The notes beneath the pieces are model-generated. The model ran no database searches. It saw nothing but the letters and a program-made list of their open reading frames with translations, and had not been told where the DNA came from. Source: Terriglobales bacterium (GTDB lineage: Bacteria; Acidobacteriota; Terriglobia; Terriglobales; Acidobacteriaceae). From it: a DNA stretch of 64,000 nucleotides. Position numbers and translations under genes: made by a program. This document shows positions 44,474 to 53,933 of this stretch, one piece after another; positions within the stretch are counted from its first letter, which is position 1, and each line of letters begins with the position of its first letter. The DNA lies in the NCBI GenBank assembly GCA_035764005.1, contig DASTZZ010000115.1:82570-146569 (forward strand), given 5' to 3'.

Positions 44474-45067
44474 TCAAATCTCCGGAACGAGACGAGCGCG
44501 TTCAATATTGCTTAGCTCAATCTCGATTGTCTGGCCTTCCGATTCGGCCTGCTTCCGCTTCTTGCCTTTCTTGCTTTCGCGATGCGGCTCCAGCGCGATT
44601 CGCGCATCGCCTAACAAGCGAAGGCGTCCGTCAAAATGTCTGTTTCCGTTCACCGGCTCGCGAGTCATGACCTTGACTCTGCTGCCGCTGAAGCGCTCGA
44701 ACTCTGCCGGCCTTACCAGCTTGCGATCGAGTCCAGGCGACGAAACTTCGAGCAAATAACCTGCGCCGGGAACCGCATCTTCCACGTCGAGAATCGTTCC
44801 CAATTCGCGACTGTAGTCAGCGCAATCTTCGTGCGTTACGCCGGCCAACTGATCCCAACTCGACGGGGATGGAACCCTTTCGCCCGCCTGAGCCGCCGCG
44901 GCCAATTGCTGCTCCTGCGCGCGACGTCCTTCGGCATTCTTTTCTATAAAGACCCGTAACGTGCGTCCCTTGCCGCCACCGTGAAACTCGAGATCCACGA
45001 CCTCAAGTCCCGAAGAGGCAGCGACGCGCTCGGCGATGGCACGCACATGCGCTTCATCAAATGGCAT
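44474..45067 (-). CDS. rimP: Ribosome maturation factor RimP
   Basis: 30S assembly factor. 197 residues. The N-domain is RAIAERVAASSGLEVVDLEFHGGGKGRTLRVFIEK, then the YSRELGTILDVEDAVPGAGYLLEVSSPGLDRKL motif that defines the family, and the C-terminal SH3-like domain VKVMTREPVNGNRHFDGRL. It is slightly longer than the usual 150-160 because of an Ala/Gln-rich insert (REAQEQQLAAAAQ-type) between strands. First gene of the rimP-nusA-infB operon; preceded by a hairpin-rich leader with an intrinsic terminator. Confidence 0.93.
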   Translation of the reverse strand: MPFDEAHVRAIAERVAASSGLEVVDLEFHGGGKGRTLRVFIEKNAEGRRAQEQQLAAAAQAGERVPSPSSWDQLAGVTHEDCADYSRELGTILDVEDAVPGAGYLLEVSSPGLDRKLVRPAEFERFSGSRVKVMTREPVNGNRHFDGRLRLLGDARIALEPHRESKKGKKRKQAESEGQTIEIELSNIERARLVPEI

Positions 45068-45117
45068 GTCTCGTTAGCCCGGTAAAATCAGCCCTGCAAA
45101 TCGAACAAACTTTGCGT

Positions 45118-45145
45118 CCAAATAAAAAGTGGGCTATCGCCCACT
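45118..45145 (-). terminator. Intrinsic terminator upstream of rimP
   Basis: Minus strand: AGTGGGC, loop GATA, GCCCACT, then TTTTTATTT. It ends about 50 bases before the rimP start on the same strand, so it must stop an upstream transcript or act as an attenuator for the operon. Confidence 0.8.
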
Positions 45146-45220
45146 GGTTTGCTTCGCCAAACGATTTCTTCACCGCAAAAACGGATGAAGTTGGAAGCCT
45201 AGCCACCCCCTTCGGGGCCC
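45118..45220 (-). ncRNA. Structured leader or small RNA upstream of rimP
   Basis: Read on the minus strand there are four hairpins in a row: a small CCCC-GAA-GGGG stem near 45206-45217, CTTCA(T)CCG with CGGTGAAG (45168-45190), GTTTG with CAAAC (45147-45162), and the terminator stem (45128-45145). Such a chain before rimP suggests an attenuator controlling rimP-nusA-infB, or a separate small RNA ending here. I cannot match it to a named family and do not know its 5' end. Confidence 0.5.
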
Positions 45221-45607
45221 CGTCCCCCGCCGCAACTCACAATTGAGCTACAGACCGGTTCGAGGTGAACACGCCAAAATCCGATGATACGCCGTGTGGG
45301 AGCGATTTACAAACGGCGCGGCAGTCAGCATTCGCTCTCGGCATTCGGCTTAAGAGTCGCTCTTGAGGGCGTAAGAGCTTCATTAAGAGCGCCGACTGTC
45401 CGAGCAGAAATCTCTTTATCTAGAACTGCGATTTTTGTGGGCACCTACTCTCAGTGGCCTGCAAGCCTGAACTTGTCGCTTGTTTTTTGTTCCTCTGACA
45501 CAAACTGCAAGCAATTTCAGTCGTGGAAATCCTCGAAGTGGAGGCGGATGTTCGACTTGCAGCTCGGAAAAACTAATCGAGACTTCCTTTTCCGCATTTT
45601 TTGGCTT

Positions 45608-45710
45608 GGCGTTAACGCCTAGTTTTCCACGGCGTTAACCCCTAAATTTCCACGGCGTTAACGCCCCTTTTTCCACGGCGTTAACGCCAAATCTCCCTGG
45701 CGTTAACGCC
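45608..45710. repeat. Five-copy 23-bp array of the palindrome GGCGTTAACGCC
   Basis: Palindromes start at 45608, 45631, 45654, 45677 and 45699, so the period is 23, 23, 23, 22 bases. Copy 2 is GGCGTTAACCCC; the others are perfect. Spacers are T/C rich and mostly end TTTCCAC or TTCCAC. Confidence 0.9.
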
Positions 45711-46017
45711 TGTGAGACAAGGACCTTAGAGGTGAGACAATCGCTCGCGTAGCCCAAACATAGAAGCCGCTCGATATGTGCTGGAACTGTCGTCCAACTT
45801 CGACGTTTTCGGCTCTACAAGCTGCATCTCCAGCGCAAGTTGTCATACTTCCGTGCTATGACATTTTGGAGCGAAAGTCAAGCGAAATCAGCAGCTGCTT
45901 AAGGCGATTTTCAGACCCAATTTTGGCGGCAGACAAAGCCCTCTGGGGCGCGCCACGTCGGTCGCATAGCAGCATCACGCGTGTACACTTCCCTAAACAG
46001 AATGCGCCACTAATAAG

Positions 46018-46956
46018 GTGAGCTCTCTGCCGGAACCTGAGAACGAATCCTTGACCTTTCCTGGAACGGAAAGCACTCCCGCCCAACGCAGTCCTTTCTT
46101 CTTCAATGAACGAGGACTCCGGGCCGGGTGGCGGCTGTTGAGCTGGATTGCGATCTGCATCGCTTTCGGCATCTTCCTCCTGGGGATCTCCGCTCCGATT
46201 CGACACCATCTTCCGCACGACATTGCTCCTGATGTCGCAAAGCTTCTGATCGTCGCCGCCATCCTCGGGGGCAACGCATTTATGGCCAAAGTCGAACGCC
46301 GATCGGCATGGTCGTATGGGCTTACGGATCGAAAGTGGGGACCTCACTTCTTTTTCGGCGTGCTCATCGGATGGCTGTCGCTCACGCTCATGCTCGAAGG
46401 ACTGAAGTTTTCGCACCACTTCGACTTCGGCCCCCAGTACATGCATGGCTCCTCGCTCGCGATTGCCGCGATGCTCAATGCATTTTCGTTTTTGTTTGAA
46501 GTCGCACTTTTCGAGGAAATCTGTTTTCGCGGATACGCGCTCTACACGCTTGCGGATGGAATCGGATTCTGGCCGGCAGCAATTCTGCTCTCGCTGCTCT
46601 TTGCCGCGGCACATTTAACCAACGGCGGCGAAGCAGCCGCCGGAATTATCGCCGTAGTTTTCTTCGGGCTCATGATCTGTGTTTCCGTGTGGCGCACGGG
46701 AAGCCTGTTCTGGGCAATCGGATTCCACTTCATGTGGGACTACTCCGAGACCTTTCTCTATGGCGTGAACGATAGCGGCTTCGTATCACCAGAGCATTTG
46801 CTGAGCGCGAAATTCTACGGTCCCGCGTGGATCACGGGTGGAAGTGTCGGCCCGGAAGGAAGCTGGTTCATTTTTGTGGTGCTCGCGGCAGTCGCGCTCG
46901 TCATTCATTTCGCCTATCCGCAACGCCTGTTCAGAACAGCAAACCACCGGGGGTGA
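46018..46956 (+). CDS. CPBP-family intramembrane metalloprotease
   Basis: CAAX-protease-like membrane protein, 312 residues, about eight hydrophobic segments (WIAICIAFGIFLLGIS, LLIVAAILGG, FFFGVLIGWLSLTLML, and others). The active-site signatures are EVALFEEICFRGYAL (Glu-Glu-x3-Arg), an LFAAAHLTNG helix (His) and AIGFHFMWDYS (His/Asn-type). Bacterial relatives process prenylated or bacteriocin-immunity substrates; the substrate here is unknown. GTG 46018 with AAGG close upstream. Confidence 0.87.
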   Translation: MSSLPEPENESLTFPGTESTPAQRSPFFFNERGLRAGWRLLSWIAICIAFGIFLLGISAPIRHHLPHDIAPDVAKLLIVAAILGGNAFMAKVERRSAWSYGLTDRKWGPHFFFGVLIGWLSLTLMLEGLKFSHHFDFGPQYMHGSSLAIAAMLNAFSFLFEVALFEEICFRGYALYTLADGIGFWPAAILLSLLFAAAHLTNGGEAAAGIIAVVFFGLMICVSVWRTGSLFWAIGFHFMWDYSETFLYGVNDSGFVSPEHLLSAKFYGPAWITGGSVGPEGSWFIFVVLAAVALVIHFAYPQRLFRTANHRG

Positions 46957-47022
46957 ACACGAAGGCCACGAAGTACACAAAGGAAACTCTGTCCTCCGTG
47001 CCCTTCGTGTCCTTCGTGTTGA
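46953..47022. repeat. Inverted repeat pair, CACGAAGG family
   Basis: Left arm from 46953 (GTGAACACGAAGGCCACGAA and on) and right arm to 47022 (CCGTGCCCTTCGTGTCCTTC and on), separated by only a few bases. It overlaps the last codon of the CPBP gene and precedes guaB. Confidence 0.8.
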
Positions 47023-47091
47023 AGAGCTTCTTGGTTTTCTATCCGATGCAGTCAATCACGCTACAATGAAAGAAAAGCAAGTGAGATTTGA

Positions 47092-48597
<1,506 letters not shown>

Positions 48598-48603
48598 CGC
48601 CGT

Positions 48604-49167
48604 TTGAAAACCATCACGCGCAATTTCCGCTTCTGGATTCCTGTCTTTTTGTGGCTCGGGATCATTGCTGTCGAGTCGTTTGGGCTGTCGTCGAGCGTGA
48701 CCGGCGGATGGCTCCTGAAACTACTGCGCTGGTTCCATGTTCACCTCTCGTGGCAAGCCTTTCAGGAGCTGAACCACATTCTCCGCAAGACCGGACACTT
48801 CACCGGCTATGGAATCCTTTGCGTGCTGTTTTTCCGAGCGTGGTTTCACACGCTCGTTTCTCGTTCGCGCATCACTCGCGCATCCTCTGCCTCGCTCGTC
48901 GCAAACGCACTTCATTCAATTCGAGTCCGGTGCGCATTGCTGGCCGTCAATATGACCCTTATCACGGCGATTCTCGACGAATGGCACCAGGCCTTCGATC
49001 CCCGACGAACATCTTCCGGATGGGATGTCGCGCTCGATGTGACCGGCGGCATCATCTTTCTTCTTTTTGGCCTGTTTGTCCTCAAGCTTTGGCGGAGCAT
49101 TCCCATCGATCTGCAACCCGCAGCCCCAACGCTCGATTACTTATCAGGCACTACGAAAACTTCCTGA
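48604..49167 (+). CDS. VanZ-like membrane protein
   Basis: 187 residues, four hydrophobic segments. FWIPVFLWLGIIAVESFGLSS, KTGHFTGYGILCVLFFRA, and ITAILDEWHQAFDPRRTSSGWDVALDVTGG are the VanZ hallmark motifs (the E-x-H-Q and R-x-x-x-x-x-D-V pattern). VanZ proteins change sensitivity to glycopeptides in some species, but many family members have no known role. TTG 48604 follows the guaB stop by six bases, so the two are co-transcribed. Confidence 0.86.
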   Translation: MKTITRNFRFWIPVFLWLGIIAVESFGLSSSVTGGWLLKLLRWFHVHLSWQAFQELNHILRKTGHFTGYGILCVLFFRAWFHTLVSRSRITRASSASLVANALHSIRVRCALLAVNMTLITAILDEWHQAFDPRRTSSGWDVALDVTGGIIFLLFGLFVLKLWRSIPIDLQPAAPTLDYLSGTTKTS

Positions 49168-49535
49168 CTCCCTGATTAACCAGACTGGGTTTTTGAGTTG
49201 GCGATGGATAGTGATCCGTAACGATTTCAAATCCAAGAGTTGGCAAACCATGCAGGCCCGAAGGACCGAAAGGGCGCCCCGAGGCGTAAACCCTGGGCGA
49301 GCGTACAAATTCGGCTAGCGACAACTGTTCAGATTCTGAACGGCTTGGACAAAGGCGGCCGCCCCTCAGCGCGTCGCTCCTGGTGGAATCGACCCTTCCC
49401 AGGATGGCGCTCCATCGAGAGAAAAGTTGCCGCAGAACCGCAGACACACAGACCGGAATTCCTGAATCGGGAAAACGGATGAGAATGCATTCCGCGTGGC
49501 CGCAGCTCTTCTCGGCGCCTTGCCTCGAGCCTCGT
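49168..49535. other. Intergenic region, no gene seen
   Basis: About 370 GC-rich bases between the VanZ and DUF4287 genes, which converge here. Short plus-strand frames (for example from 49240) show no family, no ribosome-binding site and Arg-rich translations typical of GC-rich noncoding DNA. I see no hairpin with a T-run. Confidence 0.4.
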
Positions 49536-49739
49536 TTATTTTGTGCGCCCCTTAAACGTTGCGTAGATGGCCATGGCGTGCCCATGTCCTAATCCGAAAT
49601 CGCGTTTCAACCATGCAACAATGGCGCCGGCTTTTACTCCAGGCTCCAGCAGGCCTTCCTTCTTTGCGAGTTTCTTAAAGTCGTCTGGCGTCTTGCCGGT
49701 CTTCGCCTGAATGTTGTCGATATAAGCCTGAAACGTCAC
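49536..49739 (-). CDS. DUF4287 domain protein
   Basis: 67 residues from GTG 49739; a GTG at 49763 would add eight. The whole protein is the domain: FQAYIDNIQAKTGKTPDDFKKLAKKEGLL, then GAIVAWLKRDFGLGHGHAMAIYATFKG. Function unknown; the family is widespread in soil bacteria, often beside DUF1801 or DUF5655-type proteins. The GTG overlaps the DUF2911 stop by four bases, so the two are one transcript. Confidence 0.85.
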   Translation of the reverse strand: MTFQAYIDNIQAKTGKTPDDFKKLAKKEGLLEPGVKAGAIVAWLKRDFGLGHGHAMAIYATFKGRTK

Positions 49740-50233
49740 TTCGTTTCTTTTGTCTCCTCCCACGCCATTGTCGAGTCAGCGTACACCCTGAGGTTGCACT
49801 GTGTGGGAGCGATATGTACGAGTACGAGTTGCGGACGGTCAACTTTATGATCGAGATGACTGGAGCCCATGGTGGTACGCACGACGTCGTTCTTGGAATC
49901 GTATTCGGTTGCTTTCGCTGCGGTGCGGTTCACAATCAGTTGCCAGTGACCCTTTTCCGGTAATACATACAGACCGTAAGCGCCAACGGGGAGCGTGACC
50001 CCCTCGACGGAAATGCTCGTATCTAAAAACAAGGCCATGGCCTGATTGCCTGGCGTCCAGATATGGCCGTTGTCGACGTTGTATGGCTGCTGCGCATATT
50101 GAAGGCGCATGCCGTGACCATCCTCAAAAGCGCAGGTCACTTCCTGCAAGTCATCCGGACCCGCCCATGTGAAACAGCTCGCTGCAAGGATCAGAATCAG
50201 AACCGCGAAAATACTGCGTGTGAAATTTTGCAT
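49736..50233 (-). CDS. DUF2911 family exported protein
   Basis: 165 residues from ATG 50233; further upstream in-frame codons have no signal character. MQNFTRSIFAVLILILAASC is a signal or lipoprotein leader (Cys after LAAS), so it may be lipidated. DUF2911 features are LPVGAYGLYVLPEKGHWQLIVNR and STMAWEE near the C-terminus. The family is common in Acidobacteriota and Bacteroidota; function unknown. The stop overlaps the DUF4287 start by four bases. Confidence 0.83.
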   Translation of the reverse strand: MQNFTRSIFAVLILILAASCFTWAGPDDLQEVTCAFEDGHGMRLQYAQQPYNVDNGHIWTPGNQAMALFLDTSISVEGVTLPVGAYGLYVLPEKGHWQLIVNRTAAKATEYDSKNDVVRTTMGSSHLDHKVDRPQLVLVHIAPTQCNLRVYADSTMAWEETKETK

Positions 50234-50421
50234 TCTTTTCGACCTCGGCTGAAGCGTCGCGCGTCGTTCTGAGCATCGACGCGCATTGCTGTCATGGTAC
50301 AACTTCTCGACAAAAAAGCGTTGCTGATTCCTTCCCGCAGATCGCGGAGCTAAACCGCCACACGAAAAAAGAAGACTCGTCGATGGCCGACTCCGCTTCG
50401 ATCGCACGAAGCTCTTTCTGG

Positions 50422-51891
50422 TTATTGTGAGAAATCGATACCGATGGCTTGCGCGAGTTGGAGTGTGGCGCCGCGAAATTCCTCTGGATCGGATACGAAG
50501 ACGGCGCGTCCGCCTGAGTACCGCGCCAATCGCTGCAGCAAGCTTTGATTTTGGCCGAGCGCATCGAGTCCTATGCAGTCGATGCGCACATCGCGAATTT
50601 GAGAGCTCAACGGAGGAGCATTCTCGGCCTGCTTCGTGTTTCTTCCGTCGGAGATCACGAGGAGCACGCGGTTGCGGTTCTTCCCAATTCGGTCCAGATG
50701 ACCGACTGCAAAGCTGATCCCTTCGAAGAGCGCGGCGCCGGATCCGGCCGTCATGTGTTCCAGTGCATCGTCGAGCAGCATATCTTGTCGAGTGAGGTCT
50801 TGCTGGAAGTCGAGTTGGTCGCTATAAGCCATGAGGAAAGCTTCGTCGTCCGGGCGAAGGTGCCCGACCAGATCGCGCAGCGTGCCGACGATAGCTTTGC
50901 GATTTTCCCCTTTCAACAGACTGGTCTGAAGCAGAATTCCGAGCGACACGGGATCGGTACGAGGCGGCAGCTTGAGTCGGGGAGTTTCGGCCATTGAAGG
51001 CTGTGCCTTAGGAGGCAGCCCGGGTACGCTCCCCGCCTCTGTCTTCGCGGTCATCGTGGATGCAGGCGGCCCGGCATAATCCGCCATCGCTCGCTTCTGA
51101 TTGCGCGTACCCATCGACGTGACGGCGACAAACTGCTTCCAATCAGCGTCACTGCCGCCGTCTGCGAGGTACTTGCTGCGAGCGTACTGCGCGATGCGGG
51201 TTCCTGCAGGCGATCCTGCATTTAGATTCACTGCTCGTGCAAGGTGCCAGTAACCGTTTTTCGTGTCAGGGTTCTTGCCGGAGAGCAACGCTAAAGCATA
51301 GGAATAACTGTAGCGAGGATCGTTAGGGGCAACGCTAACCGCGAGCTTGAGATATGGGCGGGCATCTTCATATTGCTGGAGGCCGACATAAGCGAGTCCG
51401 ATGGAGCCATCGAGCAGGAGCCACACGCGGCGTCGCATCTCTGCAAACTCGGCTTCGGAAAAACCCTCAGGCTTATGAATGCGGTCGAGGCTCGTTAGAG
51501 CGGTCCGTAGCGCCTCGATTCCTTCCGCACTCTTCGGCGGCATCGAGCTCGCTAGTGCCGCTTGCGCCAGCGGACTCGTCGGCGATCGTCGCAGTAGCTC
51601 ACTCCCCCAGCGCGCAGAGCGCGCCGTATCTCCGAGGCGGATCGAATCCCAGGTTACGCATTCGAGAGCGTCTTGGACGAGGCTGCTGGCGGGCTCGGCC
51701 AGAAAAAACTGCTCCATCGCTACCAGTCGTTTGGCGGGTTCGGAGAGTTGGACCGCCCTTGTATATGCAGTTAGTCCAGCCGTGCTCGATTGCCGCGACC
51801 AGAGACTGGAGTTCACAACCAGGGACAAGGCGAAAATCGCGAGGGCGAACGCAGGTGCGCGCCGTTTTATCGACAGCTTGAAACCGGGCAT
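50422..51891 (-). CDS. Exported von Willebrand factor A-type protein with TPR-like helices
   Basis: 489 residues. The signal region is LSIKRRAPAFALAIFALSLVV. A helical part follows (about 40-270), including DARPYLKLAVSVAPNDPRYSYSYALAL, like TPR repeats. The C-terminal ~180 residues form a vWA domain: FLMAYSDQLDFQQDLT, TAGSGAALFEGI, VLLVISDGRNTK, VRIDCIGLDAL and GGRAVFVSDPEEF. The first MIDAS Asp-x-Ser-x-Ser is degenerate (AYSDQ), so metal binding is uncertain. Proteins of this style are frequent in Acidobacteriota. ATG 51891. Confidence 0.82.
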   Translation of the reverse strand: MPGFKLSIKRRAPAFALAIFALSLVVNSSLWSRQSSTAGLTAYTRAVQLSEPAKRLVAMEQFFLAEPASSLVQDALECVTWDSIRLGDTARSARWGSELLRRSPTSPLAQAALASSMPPKSAEGIEALRTALTSLDRIHKPEGFSEAEFAEMRRRVWLLLDGSIGLAYVGLQQYEDARPYLKLAVSVAPNDPRYSYSYALALLSGKNPDTKNGYWHLARAVNLNAGSPAGTRIAQYARSKYLADGGSDADWKQFVAVTSMGTRNQKRAMADYAGPPASTMTAKTEAGSVPGLPPKAQPSMAETPRLKLPPRTDPVSLGILLQTSLLKGENRKAIVGTLRDLVGHLRPDDEAFLMAYSDQLDFQQDLTRQDMLLDDALEHMTAGSGAALFEGISFAVGHLDRIGKNRNRVLLVISDGRNTKQAENAPPLSSQIRDVRIDCIGLDALGQNQSLLQRLARYSGGRAVFVSDPEEFRGATLQLAQAIGIDFSQ

Positions 51892-52018
51892 CTACCCTGT
51901 TCGATGCTGCTGGAGAGTGAGAACGTACAAAAAACCTCGCTTCCTGGTTGTAATTCTCCGCACCAGGAGGTGCTAAGCCTCTATGCGCCGAGCCTGAGCG
52001 GCGAGCGGTAACATAAGT

Positions 52019-53671
52019 TCAAATTGCCAGTGACACGACGCTGTACGAGCGCGCGGGCACCTGGAGCGTCATTCTTGGACCGAGCCTTGGAGCTTCCAGG
52101 TTCTGTGGAGTGACGTTCTTTGGCTGTTCGAACGTGTTTACCGCCTTTAAGTTGGTTCCCGTTATGGTCTGGCACAAGTTGATCTTTGTGGGAACAACGT
52201 CGCGCCAGGTAATTTCGAGTTCGCGCGGCTTCTCTAAATCCCGATTCAGGATGAACAGCGCGGCGGATTTGCTCTCGCTATCGATTGTGGCAACGATGTC
52301 GAGGTAAGGTACTGAGCCGAGACCCGGGCCAGTGATTCCGATTGCTTCCGTAGGACGACCAAGTTGAGCAACTTCGTAGGCAGGTCCTTCAGGCACGATG
52401 TGCACGGCGCGTCCTCGCGCGTGCTGCAGTGCCCAGGAGTACGGGTAATAAATCGTCTGCTTCAGCACTCCATTCGCGTTTGTCATCAGTGGCGCAATTA
52501 CGTTCACCAGTTGCGCGAGACAGGCTACCCGCACGCGGTCCGAATGGCGAACCAGCGAATTCAGCAGCCCGCCTACCACTAATGCGTCTTCCAGGTTGTA
52601 CACCTCTTCGAGCAGATGGGGCGCGGGTTTGCCGCGCCCGTTGACAGCGTCGCCGGTGCGCGCCCGATACCAGACGTTCCACTCGTCGAAAGACAGGAAG
52701 AGAGTTTTGTTCGTTCGTTTCCTGCCGCGAACCAGCTCGCACACGGCTGCGATCTCTTCGATCTGCCGATCCATGGCGAGGTTCATCGCGAGATAGGTCT
52801 CGCTATTGCCACCGGTCTCTTCATTGTTTCCCCAGTAGCGATGCAGCGAGATTCCGTCTGCGAGTTCGTAACAGGCATCAAGCACTTGCTGGTCCCACTC
52901 CAGGTACGTCGGCATAAACGGACCGCTTGAGCCGCAGGCGATCAGTTTCACGTTGGGATCGATCACGCGGATTTGACGCGCCGCATCGACTGCCTTCTCG
53001 CCATACTCGCGCGCATCCATGTGACCGATCTGCCAGGGACCATCCATTTCATTGCCCAGACACCAATACTTCACGTTGTGCGGTTGTTCGTATCCATGCC
53101 GGCGACGCAGATCGCTCCACTTCGTGCCGCCGGGATAATTGCAGTACTCGACCAGCGCAGCCGCCATCTCAGCACTACCGGTACCGAAGTTCATGCCGAA
53201 CAGAGGTTCGGCGCCGACTAGTTTGGCCCAGGTAATGAATTCGTTGGTTCCAAACTGGTTCGTCTCGAGCGTGTTCCAGGCGCGGTCCAGCACCTGCGGA
53301 CGGTCCTTCTTTGGACCAACTCCGTCGAGCCAGTGATACCCGGAGACGAAATTTCCTCCGGGGTATCGAATGATCGGCACGCCCAACGTATGAACCTCTC
53401 GAATCACATCGGTGCGGAAGCCGTTCGCGTCTGACAGCCGAGAGCCGGGGTCGTAAATCCCGTCGTAGATCGCGCGTCCAAGGTGTTCCAAAAAGGAACC
53501 GAAGATGTTGCGGTCGAGCGGGGTGGTCGAGAATGCTGGATCGATGACGACGCGCGTAGTCGCTGATGCACTCTGTGCCCAGCTGGAAGCTAGCGCGGCA
53601 TCGGCGATGGCGATCGCCATTGCAGTCTGACTACCTCTTTTCAGGAAGTCCCTTCGGCTGATGTTAGACAC
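52019..53671 (-). CDS. Alpha-L-arabinofuranosidase, GH51, Tat-exported
   Basis: Removes arabinofuranose from plant arabinoxylan and arabinan. GTG 53671 with GAGGAGA upstream; 550 residues. A Tat signal, NISRRDFLKRGSQTAMAIA, starts it. The barrel holds TPLDRNIFGSFLEHLGRAIYDG, RYPGGNFVSGYHW, GTNEFITWAKLVGAEP, the acid/base Glu in WCLGNEMDGPW and the nucleophile Glu in LSFDEWNVWY. The C-terminal beta domain has the LPEGPAYEVAQL region and ends VPARSYSVVSLAI. An in-frame region upstream of the GTG is not used. Confidence 0.95.
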   Translation of the reverse strand: MSNISRRDFLKRGSQTAMAIAIADAALASSWAQSASATTRVVIDPAFSTTPLDRNIFGSFLEHLGRAIYDGIYDPGSRLSDANGFRTDVIREVHTLGVPIIRYPGGNFVSGYHWLDGVGPKKDRPQVLDRAWNTLETNQFGTNEFITWAKLVGAEPLFGMNFGTGSAEMAAALVEYCNYPGGTKWSDLRRRHGYEQPHNVKYWCLGNEMDGPWQIGHMDAREYGEKAVDAARQIRVIDPNVKLIACGSSGPFMPTYLEWDQQVLDACYELADGISLHRYWGNNEETGGNSETYLAMNLAMDRQIEEIAAVCELVRGRKRTNKTLFLSFDEWNVWYRARTGDAVNGRGKPAPHLLEEVYNLEDALVVGGLLNSLVRHSDRVRVACLAQLVNVIAPLMTNANGVLKQTIYYPYSWALQHARGRAVHIVPEGPAYEVAQLGRPTEAIGITGPGLGSVPYLDIVATIDSESKSAALFILNRDLEKPRELEITWRDVVPTKINLCQTITGTNLKAVNTFEQPKNVTPQNLEAPRLGPRMTLQVPARSYSVVSLAI

Positions 53672-53933
53672 GGATCTGTCTCCTCGAATCGATCTTGCCC
53701 GGCGCAATCGTGAGATTTGTTGCGAGCAGAAGAACAGAAATTGGGAAAACGTTTTCTGCGGTAGCCTATTCGCGGTTCCGAACTTCGTCAACGGAAGAGT
53801 GACGGACGCTGATCTCGATTATTTCGACGGACGGCTCGGTTCAACGCTACGCGAGGCGCAAACGCATTCTCGCTTCGAGGGCTGGACCGTAGCGGGCACA
53901 CGCAGCGTCGTGAGGAGATTCCCTTCCCGAGTT

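Larger units (their letters stand above)
45068..46017. other. Gene-poor 950-base region with leader and repeat array
   Basis: Contains the hairpin-rich leader and terminator (45118-45220) upstream of rimP, a plus-strand open frame at 45284-45622 with no recognisable domain or ribosome-binding site, the palindrome array (45608-45710), and upstream sequence of the CPBP gene. I cannot support a gene in it. Confidence 0.5.

Noticed and set aside
45240..45275. tRNA-like GGTTCGAGGT text
   Set aside because: No T-stem, acceptor stem or anticodon arm can be drawn.
45284..45622. 112-codon plus frame before the palindrome array
   Set aside because: No domain, no ribosome-binding site, and it ends inside the first palindrome.
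45608..45710. CRISPR array
   Set aside because: The period is 23 bases with 11-base T-rich spacers of similar sequence; this is a tandem palindrome array, not repeats with unique spacers.
45856..46614. Minus-strand frame opposite the CPBP gene
   Set aside because: The CPBP frame has membrane helices and active-site motifs; this one is Arg/Glu noise.
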